Positions 13,213-22,093 of a DNA stretch of 64,000 nucleotides are shown in pieces. A model generated the notes under the pieces. It made no database searches and was not told the origin of the DNA. It worked only from the letters and a program-made list of their open reading frames with translations. The position numbers were made by a program, and so were the translations under genes. Positions within the stretch are counted from its first letter, which is position 1, and each line of letters begins with the position of its first letter. The stretch is taken from positions 248,001 to 312,000 of the forward strand of contig NZ_JAVFVV010000002.1 in assembly GCF_030929505.1 (NCBI RefSeq). The letters run 5' to 3'. The stretch is from Mesorhizobium sp. LHD-90 (GTDB lineage: Bacteria > Pseudomonadota > Alphaproteobacteria > Rhizobiales > Rhizobiaceae).

Positions 13213-13563
13213 TCACTCCGCGAACAGCCTGCCGAGTGCGGAATCCATGTGCCGCTCGCCGAAGAAGCCGTATTCGCCGGCGGTCAGCGGGCCGACATGG
13301 AAGGTCATCTGCTTGCCGCCGCCGATCACCTTTTCGACGTGGAAATCGTTGCTCTCGAATTCTTCCGCCGTCGGATCTGCATTGACCACGACCAGTGAGA
13401 ACTTTTCGCCGGCGGGCACCCTCAGCGTTTGCGGCTTGAAGCGGTGATCGTGGATGGTCAGCGTGAAGGATTTTTCGCCGGCAAACGATGCCGGCGTCAC
13501 GCCGAAAGGCGCCAGGAACGTGCTGACGAAAGGGAGGAGGAGCAGGGCACGCAGGAATGTCAT
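13213..13563 (-). CDS. Periplasmic cupredoxin-domain protein of the iron-uptake operon
   Basis: A 116-residue exported protein with a signal peptide ending near PASFA-GEK and a single cupredoxin-like domain (FTLTIHDHRFKPQTLRVPAGE, then NDFHVEKV and TFHVGPLTAGEYGFFGERHMDSALG). Potential copper ligands are the His of FHVEK and the His/Met of ERHMD; the usual Cys ligand is missing, so a blue type-1 site is unlikely. Similar proteins (FtrB, the EfeO cupredoxin domain) work with FTR1 permeases in ferrous-iron oxidation and delivery. It is the first gene of the pair and 67 bp downstream of the iron box. Confidence 0.8.
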   Translation of the reverse strand: MTFLRALLLLPFVSTFLAPFGVTPASFAGEKSFTLTIHDHRFKPQTLRVPAGEKFSLVVVNADPTAEEFESNDFHVEKVIGGGKQMTFHVGPLTAGEYGFFGERHMDSALGRLFAE

Positions 13564-13630
13564 GGCAGGACCTTTCCGATCCGCGGAGCCGGCCGATCTC
13601 GACTGTTAAAGTGACCGCACCTTATAAAGA

Positions 13631-13645
13631 TGACATGGCATGTCA
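13631..13645 (-). promoter_or_regulatory. RirA-type iron-responsive operator (IRO box)
   Basis: TGACATGGCATGTCA is a perfect palindrome with a one-base centre and fits TGA-N9-TCA, the IRO motif bound by the rhizobial iron regulator RirA. It sits 67 bp before the start of the cupredoxin/FTR1 operon, consistent with repression when iron is plentiful. Confidence 0.7.
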
Positions 13646-13778
13646 AGTAAAACCACAGTCTAGAACGGATCTAAATACAATAAATACAACGTGTTAGCTT
13701 GTGTATTTGATGTGCAGTGAGGTTGCGGAACCTGCCAGGGGCGCTGGCGTTTGCCTGTTTTGGAACAGGAGACGGATC

Positions 13779-13967
13779 ATGCCCGCCAAATCCAAAGCCC
13801 AGCAGAAAGCGGCCGGCGCCGCGCTTTCCGCCAAGCGCGGCGACATCAAGAAGAGTGAACTCAAGGGCGCATCCAAGGAAATGTACGAATCCATGAGCGA
13901 AAAGCAGCTCGAGGAGTTCGCCGAGACCAAACGCAAGGGTCTGCCGGAGAAGAAGTCGAAGGATTGA
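13779..13967 (+). CDS. DUF3008 family small protein
   Basis: A 62-residue very lysine-rich, hydrophilic protein (MPAKSKAQQKAAGAALSAKRG, then a segment ending in EFAETKRKGLPEKKSKD). It matches the DUF3008 family of small basic proteins common in alphaproteobacteria, whose function is not known to me. An AGGAG at 13767-13771 supports the ATG at 13779 over the longer frame. It is monocistronic, divergent from the iron operon. Confidence 0.78.
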   Translation: MPAKSKAQQKAAGAALSAKRGDIKKSELKGASKEMYESMSEKQLEEFAETKRKGLPEKKSKD

Positions 13968-14094
13968 TCGGCCGAACCCGCACGTCAGGTTGGGTTTCCC
14001 AAGAGCGTACCGGCGGATGCCAAGGGACGGCGCGCTTCCACGTTCCGTGGTCGAACGCGCCGGCCAATCTTTGCGTACCACGGCTTTTTTGGAG

Positions 14095-14134
14095 CTGTGG
14101 AAATTTCCACATTGTGACCTTGCGCTTTCCACAG
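14095..14134. promoter_or_regulatory. Nested inverted repeats upstream of alkaline phosphatase
   Basis: CTGTGGAAA at 14095-14103 can pair either with the adjacent TTTCCAC (14104-14110), giving the perfect palindrome GTGGAAATTTCCAC, or with TTTCCACAG at 14126-14134. The two pairings are mutually exclusive. It lies about 80 bp before the start. It does not fit the Pho-box consensus well. Operator or leader structure is inferred only. Confidence 0.35.
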
Positions 14135-14211
14135 AATTTGGGATTGATTGGGATCGTTAGCGGGCTAATGATTGCCCGGCGGGTGGGCGTCATCGTCTTG
14201 TGGAGGAAGCA

Positions 14212-15753
14212 TTGAAGATAAAATGGAAATCGTTCGCCCGCCCGGCCATGGTTGCGTTTGCCGGCATGGCGGCGGCAGGCGTCGCAGGCGCGGAAGATGC
14301 CAGGCTAATGCAGGGCGACGATCCCTATTACAGGCAGGCGGATGCCGCCCTAACGGAAATCCTGAAACGCCAGAAGAACACTAACCAGGCCAAGAACGTC
14401 ATCCTGGTTGTCGGCGACGGCATGGGATTTTCGACAGTGACCGCGACCCGCATCTTCGAGGGCCAGCAACGCGGCGTTGACGGCGAATCGAACATCTTGT
14501 CCTGGGAGGGCTTTCCTTATTTGGCCGCTTCCAAGACCTATTCCGCCGACGCCCAGATCACCGATTCGGCGCCGAGTGCCGTCGCCATGACCACCGGCGT
14601 CAAGACCATCAACGACGTGATGGGTTTGGACCACACCGCGAAGCTCGATTCCTGCGAGGATCAGAAGACCAAGCATGTGACGACGCTGTGGGAAATGGCC
14701 GAGACGCTTGGCATGTCGACCGGCGCCATCACCACGGCCCGCTTGACGCATGCGACGCCCGGCGCGACCTATGCGCATATCGCCAACCGCGATTGGGAAT
14801 CCGACGACCTGATGACGCCCGAGGCGGTCGCCGCCGGCTGCGCCGACATCGCCAGGCAACTGGTCGAGATGAAATATGGAGACGGTCTCGAAGTCGCGAT
14901 GGGCGGCGGGCGCGCCAATTTCATGCCGGCCGGCGCCAATGATGCCGAGTATGGGGACGCGGAGAAGAAGAAGGGTCGGCGCAAGGACGGCAAGGATCTG
15001 ACAAAGGCCTGGCTCGACCGATATGGCGACAAGGGCGCCTACGTCTGGAACAAGGAGCAGTTCGCGGCAATCGACCCGGCCAAGACCGATCATCTGCTCG
15101 GTCTCTTCGAGCCGTCGCACATGCAGTACGAGCATGACCGCCCGACCGACAAATCCGGCGAGCCGTCGCTTGCGGAGATGGCCGAGAAGACGATCGACAT
15201 TCTCTCGAGAAATCCGGAAGGCTATGTCCTGCTCGTCGAAGGTGGCCGCATCGACCACGCCAGCCACGAGTCAAACGCCTACCGGACGCTCTCGGATGGC
15301 GTGGCGATGAACGAGGCGGTGAAGGCGATCCTGCGCAAGGTCGATCTCGATGAGACGCTGATCGTCGTCACCGGCGATCATAGCCATACGCTGACCATCT
15401 CCGGCTATGCCAAGCGGGGGAACCCGATCCTCGGCATCTCTGTCGGCGTCGACGACGAACCGATCTACGGCAAGGATGGCAAGACCTACACGACCATCGG
15501 CTTCGCCAACGGACCCGGCGGTTCGGAAAAGCCGACCGAGCGGCCGATGCTGACCTCGGAGCAGACGACGAAGCCGGACTTCGTGCAGCATTCGCTCGTT
15601 CCGCTCGGCAGCGAGACGCATGGCGGCGAAGACCTCGGCATCTACGCGATCGGACCCTGGTCGCATCTGTTCCAGGGGACGGTGGAGGAGAATTACACGT
15701 TCCACGTCATGAACTATGCCTCCAAGATCGGCGAGCGGCTTCAGAAAAAATAG
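14212..15753 (+). CDS. phoA: Periplasmic alkaline phosphatase (PhoA family)
   Basis: Periplasmic phosphomonoesterase releasing phosphate from organic esters. The 513-residue precursor has a signal peptide (KIKWKSFARPAMVAFAGMAA, cleaved near VAGA-ED), the first metal motif VVGDGMGFST, the nucleophile segment TDSAPSAVAMTTG (catalytic Ser), EGGRIDHASH, and TGDHSHTLTI for the zinc sites. The TTG at 14212 is preferred because GGAGGAA (14202-14208) lies just before it; a GTG at 14200 overlaps that Shine-Dalgarno. No clear Pho box is visible; a nested inverted repeat lies upstream. A strong palindrome follows the gene. Confidence 0.9.
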   Translation: MKIKWKSFARPAMVAFAGMAAAGVAGAEDARLMQGDDPYYRQADAALTEILKRQKNTNQAKNVILVVGDGMGFSTVTATRIFEGQQRGVDGESNILSWEGFPYLAASKTYSADAQITDSAPSAVAMTTGVKTINDVMGLDHTAKLDSCEDQKTKHVTTLWEMAETLGMSTGAITTARLTHATPGATYAHIANRDWESDDLMTPEAVAAGCADIARQLVEMKYGDGLEVAMGGGRANFMPAGANDAEYGDAEKKKGRRKDGKDLTKAWLDRYGDKGAYVWNKEQFAAIDPAKTDHLLGLFEPSHMQYEHDRPTDKSGEPSLAEMAEKTIDILSRNPEGYVLLVEGGRIDHASHESNAYRTLSDGVAMNEAVKAILRKVDLDETLIVVTGDHSHTLTISGYAKRGNPILGISVGVDDEPIYGKDGKTYTTIGFANGPGGSEKPTERPMLTSEQTTKPDFVQHSLVPLGSETHGGEDLGIYAIGPWSHLFQGTVEENYTFHVMNYASKIGERLQKK

Positions 15754-15771
15754 CTTTCACGGGATGCGGTC

Positions 15772-15793
15772 GGCGGCGAGTGCACTCGCCGCC
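15772..15793. terminator. Strong hairpin after alkaline phosphatase
   Basis: GGCGGCGAG, TGCA, CTCGCCGCC: a perfect 22 bp palindrome 19 bp after the stop. There is no T-tract, so it may stabilise the mRNA 3' end or act as a weak terminator. Confidence 0.4.
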
Positions 15794-15866
15794 GGCCGAC
15801 ATATGTGCAATAAGAATGCCTGTTGCTGGCTCGGCTGACCGGGACAAGACAGTTCGTGAGTCAAAG

Positions 15867-16181
15867 ATGAAAGCAATCGACATCCAGGCGCGTCTGGAAT
15901 ATGCGCGTGCCGCTGTTGCGGTACTCCGGGCGCTGGCAATCACGGACAGTACCATGCGGTACAAGCAGTTCGCCAGGGCCATAGGATTGATATCAGATGA
16001 TGACGACTGGCACGCATGGCACCGTCAACAGATCCGTGATATCCTTAATCTCGTAGCTGTAACCGAGAAACAATCCGGCGCAAACACTGGACTTGTGCCG
16101 TTGCAATTTGAGCGGATAGTAAACCAGGCAGGCGAGCCGGGGGTCGGCTTCCACAAGGTCAGTAAAATAGTGACTGGCTGA
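15867..16181 (+). CDS. Small hypothetical protein
   Basis: A 104-residue protein of unknown function. The body ([14 protein letters not shown] ... [12 protein letters not shown] ... [20 protein letters not shown]) resembles a small domain seen alone or joined to restriction- and repair-type proteins, in which a short YxxLAxxIG helix precedes a PGxGF segment. That likeness is by eye only. Base composition is visibly less GC-rich than the neighbours, which suggests acquisition. The ATG at 15867 starts a plausible amphipathic helix; the frame is open to 15780. A terminator hairpin lies about 75 bp downstream. Confidence 0.55.
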   Translation: MKAIDIQARLEYARAAVAVLRALAITDSTMRYKQFARAIGLISDDDDWHAWHRQQIRDILNLVAVTEKQSGANTGLVPLQFERIVNQAGEPGVGFHKVSKIVTG

Positions 16182-16256
16182 CTGAGATAGTCCTACGGCA
16201 GCGCATTCCGAAATTTCTTGACAGTCCGACAACAGTCATCTACAGCCCCGCCAGCG

Positions 16257-16286
16257 CCGGGCCGAAAGCCCGGTGTTTGGTTTTTT
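16257..16286 (+). terminator. Intrinsic terminator
   Basis: CCGGGC, CGAAA loop, GCCCGG, then a T-rich tract TGTTTGGTTTTTT. It ends the transcript of the small hypothetical gene and separates it from the rpsD leader. Confidence 0.7.
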
Positions 16287-16351
16287 GTGGCCGCGAGACC
16301 GGGCTGAAAACCGCAAGCATTTTCCCGGTCCCGCAAACTGACGTGTCCCGT

Positions 16352-16384
16352 GGGTCTTTTCCGCAAAGCGTGCGTGGAAGACCC
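16352..16384 (+). promoter_or_regulatory. Hairpin in the rpsD leader
   Basis: GGGTCTTTTCC and GGAAGACCC pair around a 13-base loop, within the roughly 190 bp leader between the upstream terminator and rpsD. Ribosomal protein S4 represses its own messages in other bacteria through leader structures; whether this hairpin does so is unknown. Confidence 0.3.
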
Positions 16385-16474
16385 TGTCAGGTCTCGAAAA
16401 CGGAGGCCAGAGGAGGGCGCGTTTCCTTCACCCGGAGCATGGGCCTCGGGTGCAATGTTTTGAAAGGGAATGCG

Positions 16475-17092
16475 ATGAGCAAGCGCGAATCCGCGAAATA
16501 CAAGATCGACCGCCGTCTCGGCGAAAACATCTGGGGCCGCCCGAAGTCCCCGGTCAACAAGCGTGAATACGGCCCGGGCCAGCACGGCCAGCGCCGCAAG
16601 GGCAAGCTTTCGGACTTTGGTCTGCAGCTCCGCGCCAAGCAGAAGCTGAAGGGCCACTATGGCGACGTCTCGGAAAAGCAGTTCCGCAAGACCTATGAGG
16701 AAGCCGACCGCCGCCGCGGCGACACGTCGGAAAACCTGATCGGCCTGTTGGAATCGCGCCTCGACGCCGTCGTCTACCGCGCCAAGTTCGTGCCGACGAT
16801 CTTCGCTGCCCGCCAGTTCGTCAACCACGGCCACATCAACGTCAACGGCAAGCGCGTCAACATCGGTTCGTACCGCTGCAAGGCCGGCGACGTCATCGAA
16901 GTCCGCGAGAAGTCGAAGCAGTTGGTCATTGTTCTTGAATCGGTGCAGCTCGCCGAACGCGACGTGCCGGACTACATCGAGGCCGACCACAACAAGATGA
17001 CCGCCACCTTCACCCGCGTTCCGGGCCTAGCCGATGTGCCGTTCGCGGTGCAGATGGAACCGAACCTGGTGGTCGAGTTCTACTCGCGCTGA
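16475..17092 (+). CDS. rpsD: 30S ribosomal protein S4
   Basis: Primary 16S rRNA-binding protein of the small subunit body. The 205-residue length is standard for alphaproteobacteria. The N-terminal part ([20 protein letters not shown]) lacks the zinc cysteines of some S4 proteins, and the S4 RNA-binding domain ([11 protein letters not shown], then [20 protein letters not shown]) is intact. The frame is open upstream, but the ATG at 16475 is preceded by AAAGGGAA and gives the family start. It is a stand-alone unit with a long leader and its own terminator, as usual in rhizobia. Confidence 0.97.
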   Translation: MSKRESAKYKIDRRLGENIWGRPKSPVNKREYGPGQHGQRRKGKLSDFGLQLRAKQKLKGHYGDVSEKQFRKTYEEADRRRGDTSENLIGLLESRLDAVVYRAKFVPTIFAARQFVNHGHINVNGKRVNIGSYRCKAGDVIEVREKSKQLVIVLESVQLAERDVPDYIEADHNKMTATFTRVPGLADVPFAVQMEPNLVVEFYSR

Positions 17093-17115
17093 TCCGGTAG
17101 ATTTTTTGAGTTTCC

Positions 17116-17151
17116 AACGAGCGGCGGACTTTCCGCCGCTCGTTTTATTTT
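17116..17151 (+). terminator. Intrinsic terminator of rpsD
   Basis: A 13 bp perfect stem (AACGAGCGGCGGA / TCCGCCGCTCGTT) with a 3-base loop followed by TTATTTT, 24 bp after the rpsD stop. Confidence 0.88.
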
Positions 17152-17271
17152 GGGCTGCGACATATTCGGCATCGACCGACGGTTTGGTCTTGCGCCCGGC
17201 GCTCGGTCGGGAATATCGAAGGTTCCGTCCGCCGCACCCCTCGGCGTGGCTGAATTGGAAGATGCAGCCGC

Positions 17272-18162
17272 ATGGTTCTCGACATAGTTGATCGGCCAGT
17301 CATCGAGGCGCCGGACGCGCAACCGGCCGGGGACGATCAGGCCGACGGCTGCCATCAACTGTTCCGCGACGTCCCGTCCTCGGTCGAGTTCAACAAGCTG
17401 CGCAAACGGCTGCTGCGCCAGGCGCGCGAGGCGATCGACGGGTTCGGCATGGTGCGGCCGGGTGATCGCTGGCTGGTGGCGCTGTCGGGCGGCAAGGATT
17501 CCTACGGCCTTCTCGCCGTCCTGCTCGACCTCAAATGGCGCGGCCTGTTGCCAGTCGAACTGATCGCCTGCAACCTCGACCAGGGCCAGCCGAACTTTCC
17601 AAAGCACACCCTGCCGGATTTTTTGAACCGCTACGGCATCCCGCATCGGATCGAATATCGCGACACCTATTCGATCGTTACCGACAAGATCGCCGAGGGC
17701 AGCACCTACTGTTCGTTGTGTTCGCGGCTGCGACGCGGCCACCTCTACCGCGTCGCGCGGGAGGAAAACTGCTCGTCGCTGGTACTCGGCCATCACCGCG
17801 AGGACATTCTCGAGACGTTTTTCATGAATTTCTTCCATGGCGGCCGGCTTTCAGCCATGCCGCCGAAACTGCTGAACGATGAAGGCGACGTGATGGTACT
17901 GCGGCCGCTCGCCTTCTGCACCGAGGCCGATCTTGCGCGTTTCGCGGACGCCATGCGTTTCCCGATCATCCCCTGCGATCTCTGCGGCAGCCAGGACGGG
18001 TTGCAGCGGAACGCCATGAAGGCGATGATCGACGACATCGAGAAAAAAATGCCGGGCCGCAAGGACACCATGATCCGGGCGCTCGCAAATGTTCGGCCTT
18101 CGCACCTGCTCGACCGCTCCCTCTTCGACTTCGCCGCACTCACCAAGGCCGACGGGCCGTAG
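17272..18162 (+). CDS. ttcA: tRNA 2-thiocytidine biosynthesis protein TtcA
   Basis: Fe-S dependent enzyme that thiolates C32 of certain tRNAs. The 296-residue protein has the PP-loop SGGKDS at 72-77, the paired cysteines C148 and C151 (YCSLCSR) and the C-terminal CDLCGSQ (C236, C239) that together hold the [4Fe-4S] cluster. The N-terminal 35 residues are an acidic, poorly conserved extension. ATG at 17272 is the first start after the rpsD terminator. It is followed by a phosphatase gene 19 bp downstream, probably in one transcript. It is notable that trmJ in this window also modifies tRNA position 32. Confidence 0.93.
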   Translation: MVLDIVDRPVIEAPDAQPAGDDQADGCHQLFRDVPSSVEFNKLRKRLLRQAREAIDGFGMVRPGDRWLVALSGGKDSYGLLAVLLDLKWRGLLPVELIACNLDQGQPNFPKHTLPDFLNRYGIPHRIEYRDTYSIVTDKIAEGSTYCSLCSRLRRGHLYRVAREENCSSLVLGHHREDILETFFMNFFHGGRLSAMPPKLLNDEGDVMVLRPLAFCTEADLARFADAMRFPIIPCDLCGSQDGLQRNAMKAMIDDIEKKMPGRKDTMIRALANVRPSHLLDRSLFDFAALTKADGP

Positions 18163-18181
18163 ATAACAGCGAGACATTTTC

Positions 18182-19009
18182 ATGCACTTTGACGACAAGA
18201 CGGTCGATTGGCTGACCGCGCTCCTTGCCGAGGCGGCGACGGTGGAGATCATGCCGCGCTGGCGCCGCCTTGGCGCCGAGGACATCCGCCAGAAGACTTC
18301 GGCCACTGATCTGGTGACGGAAGCAGACGTCAATGCCGAGCGCTTCATCACGGCACGCCTCAAAGAGCGCTTTCCCACCGCACTGGTGGTCGGCGAGGAA
18401 GCCCACGCGGCCGATGCTTCGGTACTCGATGGACTCGGCGATGCCGATCTGGCGTTCGTGATCGATCCGGTCGACGGCACGCTGAACTTTGCCTCGGGCA
18501 TGCCGCTGTTCGGCGTGATGCTCGCGGTGGTTGTCAAGGGCGAGACGGTTGCCGGCATCATCCACGATCCCCTCGGCAAGGATTTCATTCTCGCAGTGAA
18601 GGGTGGCGGTGCGTTTATCCGCCATGGCGACGCCCGGCTCGAGCCGTGCCGAGTCGCACCGCCGGCGCCGGTTTCGTCGATGAATGGCGCGGTTTCCTGG
18701 TCCTACACCAGGGAGCCGGAGCGTTCGATGCTGGCGCGCAACCAGGCGAAGTTCAACGCGAACTTCAATTTCCGCTGCGCAGCGCACGAGTATCGCCTGC
18801 TGGCCACCGGCAACACCCATTTCGTCGTCTACATGAAACTGATGCCCTGGGACCACCTGCCGGGCACGCTGATCCATGCCGAGGCCGGCGGCTATTCCGC
18901 CCGTCTCGACGGCTCGGCCTATCTGCCGTCGCATGTCGGCGGCGGGCTGCTCGCCGCGCCGGACAGGGAAAGCTGGCAGGAAATCCGGCGCGCGCTGTGG
19001 GCGGATTGA
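18182..19009 (+). CDS. Inositol-monophosphatase-family phosphatase
   Basis: Mg2+-dependent phosphatase of the IMPase/SuhB/CysQ superfamily, 275 residues. The metal motifs are GEEAHA (about 79-84), the signature DPVDGTLNF (about 97-105) and a C-terminal WDHLPG in place of the more common WDxAAG. The substrate could be inositol phosphate, histidinol phosphate or PAP; the sequence alone does not decide. The ATG at 18182 lies 19 bp after ttcA, so it is probably in the same operon. It is followed by a 350 bp gap holding repeats. Confidence 0.85.
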   Translation: MHFDDKTVDWLTALLAEAATVEIMPRWRRLGAEDIRQKTSATDLVTEADVNAERFITARLKERFPTALVVGEEAHAADASVLDGLGDADLAFVIDPVDGTLNFASGMPLFGVMLAVVVKGETVAGIIHDPLGKDFILAVKGGGAFIRHGDARLEPCRVAPPAPVSSMNGAVSWSYTREPERSMLARNQAKFNANFNFRCAAHEYRLLATGNTHFVVYMKLMPWDHLPGTLIHAEAGGYSARLDGSAYLPSHVGGGLLAAPDRESWQEIRRALWAD

Positions 19010-19034
19010 TTCTACAGCACAGGGGTGCTTTTCG

Positions 19035-19128
19035 GTGCGTCCTTCGAGGCTCGCCCATAGATGTTCGCACTAGTCTTTCGACGGAAAAAGGGCGAGCACC
19101 TCAGGATGAGGACCGTGGGGGCTGAATG
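19035..19128 (+). repeat. 94 bp palindromic intergenic repeat, copy 1
   Basis: Begins with GTGCGTCCTTCGAGGCTCGC and ends with a CACCTCAGGATGAGGACC...GCTGAATG segment; the middle is divergent. The second copy is inverted at 19251-19344 and has exactly the same length. Sequences with the ends CCTTCGAGGCTCGC and CTCAGGATGAGGA are a familiar dispersed intergenic repeat in Rhizobiales. The 19010-19359 gap holds nothing else I can recognise. Confidence 0.75.
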
Positions 19129-19250
19129 CCAAACTTCAAGGCCGGCCCCAAGGCCTCCTGGCGTCGGCGCGCTCGAAACTGTTGGGGCGGGACAAGCCAA
19201 GATGATTGTCGACCGTCTTGTCTCGTTTGAGCGCCAACTTTTCTGCTTAT

Positions 19251-19344
19251 CATTCAGCACCCAAGGTCCTCATCCTGAGGTGCGAGCCCGCAACGCATTG
19301 AAAGTTGAGGTAAAACCTCCGCGGGCGAGCCTCGAAGGACGCAC
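19251..19344 (-). repeat. 94 bp palindromic intergenic repeat, copy 2 (inverted)
   Basis: Inverted counterpart of 19035-19128. It matches over about 22 bp at one end and about 35 bp (with a few mismatches) at the other, with an unrelated centre. The pair can form a long stem enclosing 122 bp. Confidence 0.75.
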
Positions 19345-19359
19345 CATCAACGTCCTGTC

Positions 19360-20628
19360 TCAATGCCCCATGGTATCTGCCGCGGCCGGGTGCTGGTCAT
19401 GATGCGGCCGGAACAGTTTTCCGCGCTCGGCAATCAGCACCATGACCAGGCCGAGTACTGCCACGCCGCAGAAGCCGGCCGCCAGCGGGGTCACCGTGCC
19501 GTCGAAGGACTGGCCAATGGCGGTGCCGATGATCACGCCGCCAAGCGTCTGGATGAACCCCTGGATCGAGGCCGCGGTGCCGGCGATGTGGCCGAGCGGT
19601 TCCATCGAGATCGCGTTGAAGTTGGAGCCGATCCAGCCGAACAGGAACATCGCCGCCGCGAACAGCGCGACGAATACCGGAAATGGCACCGGTCCCGTCA
19701 GCGACCAGAACAGCCAGATGACGCTCAGGCACAGGAAGCCGAGCAACGCCGCATGCGACAGCCGCCGCATCCCGACCTTGCCGACCAGGCGGGAATTCAG
19801 GAAGGACGACAGCGCCATCAGGCCGGCGACGCCGGCGAAAACAACGGGAAACCAGACGCCGAGCCCGTAGATGCCGACATAGATCTGCTGCGCTGAATTG
19901 ATGAAGCCGAACAGCGCTCCGAAGACGATGGTCGAAGCCAGCGTATAGCAGATCGACATGCGGTTCGACAGCACGATGCCGAAACCCTGGAAGATGGAGC
20001 CGATATCGATCGACCGTCGGTCTTCTGGGTGTTGCGTTTCGGGCATGCGGAAATAGGCCCACAGCGTGATCGCAAGGGCGATGCCGGCCATGACGAGGAA
20101 GATCTCGTGCCATTCGCCGAACAAGAGAACGATCTGGCCCAGGCTCGGCGCGATCACCGGGATGATCATGAACACCATGAAGATCAGCGACATGACTTCG
20201 GCCATGGCGCGGCCGCCGAAACGGTCGCGAACGATCGACACGGCGATGACGCGCGTCGAGGCGGCGCCAATGCCCTGGATGAAACGCAGGGCCAGAAGCA
20301 TCTCGAAGCTGGGGGCGAAGGCGGCGACCGTCGCCGCCACGATGTAGATGGCCAGGCCGACGAACAGCGGCTTGCGCCGGCCGAAACGGTCGGAAAGCGG
20401 GCCGTAGAACAACAGCGCGGCGGCCATTCCAAGGAAATAGACCGGGATGACGAGCTGCCGATGGTTTTCATCGGCGACGCCGAGGCTTTCGCCGATCTGC
20501 TGCAAGCCCGGCAGCATGATGTCGATGGCGAGCGCATTCAGCGCCATCAGGCCGGCGCAGATGGTGATGAACTCCCAGCGTGGAAGCGAGAAAGCAAGTT
20601 GCGTGCTCTTCGAGCTTTGCTGGTCCAT
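19360..20628 (-). CDS. Bcr/CflA-family MFS drug efflux transporter
   Basis: Inner-membrane 12-helix H+ antiporter, 422 residues. The MFS signature FYGPLSDRFGRRKPLFVG follows TM2, and the second-helix pattern NALAIDIMLPGLQQIGESL is typical of Bcr/CflA (bicyclomycin/chloramphenicol, sulfonamide) exporters. The true substrate is unknown. An in-frame ATG at 20652 lies in the upstream grxD terminator; the ATG at 20628 has GGAG about 10 bases upstream and is preferred. It follows grxD on the same strand but is separated from it by a terminator. Confidence 0.88.
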   Translation of the reverse strand: MDQQSSKSTQLAFSLPRWEFITICAGLMALNALAIDIMLPGLQQIGESLGVADENHRQLVIPVYFLGMAAALLFYGPLSDRFGRRKPLFVGLAIYIVAATVAAFAPSFEMLLALRFIQGIGAASTRVIAVSIVRDRFGGRAMAEVMSLIFMVFMIIPVIAPSLGQIVLLFGEWHEIFLVMAGIALAITLWAYFRMPETQHPEDRRSIDIGSIFQGFGIVLSNRMSICYTLASTIVFGALFGFINSAQQIYVGIYGLGVWFPVVFAGVAGLMALSSFLNSRLVGKVGMRRLSHAALLGFLCLSVIWLFWSLTGPVPFPVFVALFAAAMFLFGWIGSNFNAISMEPLGHIAGTAASIQGFIQTLGGVIIGTAIGQSFDGTVTPLAAGFCGVAVLGLVMVLIAERGKLFRPHHDQHPAAADTMGH

Positions 20629-20650
20629 CGGAAGGCTCCGGCCATGCGGC

Positions 20651-20680
20651 AAAACGAAATGCGCCGGAGGACCGGCGCAT
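20651..20680 (-). terminator. Intrinsic terminator of grxD (minus strand)
   Basis: Read on the minus strand: ATGCGCCGG, loop TCCT, CCGGCGCAT, then TTCGTTTT. It lies 46 bp after the grxD stop and just before the Bcr/CflA transporter gene. Confidence 0.8.
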
Positions 20681-20725
20681 CGATCAATCCAAATTGAGGC
20701 AGCCGGCGCTACGGCCGGCGCGGTG

Positions 20726-21061
20726 TTAGGCGGCGCTGCTGACGCTGACGCCCTTTTCCTCGAAGAAACCCTGCAACTCGCCCGCCTGGAACATTTCGCG
20801 GATGATGTCGCAGCCGCCGACGAACTCGCCCTTCACATAAAGCTGCGGGATGGTCGGCCAGTTGGAATAGTCCTTGATACCCTGGCGAAGCTCGTTCGAG
20901 GTCAGCACATTGACGCCTTTGTAGTCGACGCCGAGATAGTCGAGGATCTGCACGACCTGACCGGAGAAGCCGCACTGCGGGAAACCCGGCGTGCCCTTCA
21001 TGAAAAGCACGACGTCTTGGCTCTTCACTTCGCTGTCGATGTAGTCGTTGATGCCGCTCAT
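20726..21061 (-). CDS. grxD: Monothiol glutaredoxin, Grx4/GrxD type
   Basis: Cytoplasmic monothiol glutaredoxin that carries and delivers [2Fe-2S] clusters and partners BolA. Of 111 residues, the active site is the CGFS type ([11 protein letters not shown]), followed by [19 protein letters not shown], the GSH-binding segment of the family. The ATG at 21061 has AAAGGA upstream. In most rhizobia grxD follows bolA directly; here a small membrane-protein gene and an opposite-strand gene of about 0.8 kb lie between them, so grxD must have its own promoter in the 178 bp before it. Confidence 0.95.
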   Translation of the reverse strand: MSGINDYIDSEVKSQDVVLFMKGTPGFPQCGFSGQVVQILDYLGVDYKGVNVLTSNELRQGIKDYSNWPTIPQLYVKGEFVGGCDIIREMFQAGELQGFFEEKGVSVSSAA

Positions 21062-21239
21062 ATGAATCGTCCTTTCGCGCCCGCTGGGAGTCGGGCCGGA
21101 AACATGACATTCAAATAAACCCATAGGCGACCCGAAACAAGACGGCGCGCCTTTTTCCGGCTGGTCCAGCGCGGCCTCGCCATCGAAACGGCGCAAAGCG
21201 GCGCATCGTGCCGGGTTCCAAAACCACGGAACGCACTTC

Positions 21240-22037
21240 GTGAGCCCCAAAGCGATTGCCGCGATTGTCGTCATTGCCCTGTTCCTGACGGCGCTGCTGG
21301 GTTTTTGGCTGGTCGAGCGGAGCCGCCCGGTCGTGCCCTACAGCACCGCCGAACTGCCCGAACCGTGCCGGGAACTCGGCTTCGAGGGCGTGTCCTACAT
21401 CGTCTGCGAGATCGACCTGCGGCATGCCGATGTGGGCATCCATCACTCCGGCCCCGACGGAATAGCCTACGGTTCGCTGGACGCCTTTGACAGGGCGATG
21501 GTGGAGCAGGGCAGGCCGGTCGTGCTGGCGATGAATGCCGGCATGTATCACGAGGGTCTTTCACCGGTTGGGCTGCTGGTGGAGGACGGCCGTAAAGTCT
21601 CGCCGGTCGATTCCGGTGAAGGGGAGGGGAATTTTTATCTGAAGCCGAATGGCATTTTCCTGATCGGCGGGGACGGCAAGGCGGCCATGATGGAGACGGG
21701 CGAATTTGTCGCGCGACGGCCGGGATCACGATTCGCCACCCAGTCCGGTCCGATGCTGGTGATCGACGGACAAGTCCATCCGAAATTCCTGCCGGATGGC
21801 ACCTCGAAATTTACGCGCAACGGCGTCGGCGTGCGCGATCCGGACACGGTTGTTCTGGCGATCTCGCTCTCGGAAGTCAGCTTGGGCAGCTTTGCGCGAC
21901 TGTTCCGCGATGAGTTGCGATGCCCTAACGCGCTGTTCCTCGACGGCGCGATTTCGACGCTGTCGAACGGTGAAAGAACGCTGCTGGGCGGAGACTATCC
22001 GGTCGGGCCGATCTTGAGCGTCACGCCTAAGCGTTAG
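21240..22037 (+). CDS. DUF2233 / phosphodiester glycosidase (NAGPA) family membrane-anchored protein
   Basis: A 265-residue protein with one N-terminal hydrophobic helix ([20 protein letters not shown]), probably an uncleaved anchor, and a periplasmic domain of the phosphodiester glycosidase/DUF2233 type: [48 protein letters not shown], and [10 protein letters not shown] near the C-terminus. Relatives remove GlcNAc from phosphodiesters or act on exopolysaccharide, but the substrate here is unknown. It starts with a GTG, runs against the bolA/grxD genes and divides them. Confidence 0.8.
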   Translation: MSPKAIAAIVVIALFLTALLGFWLVERSRPVVPYSTAELPEPCRELGFEGVSYIVCEIDLRHADVGIHHSGPDGIAYGSLDAFDRAMVEQGRPVVLAMNAGMYHEGLSPVGLLVEDGRKVSPVDSGEGEGNFYLKPNGIFLIGGDGKAAMMETGEFVARRPGSRFATQSGPMLVIDGQVHPKFLPDGTSKFTRNGVGVRDPDTVVLAISLSEVSLGSFARLFRDELRCPNALFLDGAISTLSNGERTLLGGDYPVGPILSVTPKR

Positions 22038-22093
22038 ATATTGCTCCTCATCTGCGGCAAAGGGCAAGGTGGATGAGAGCAGTCAGGTTCCGC

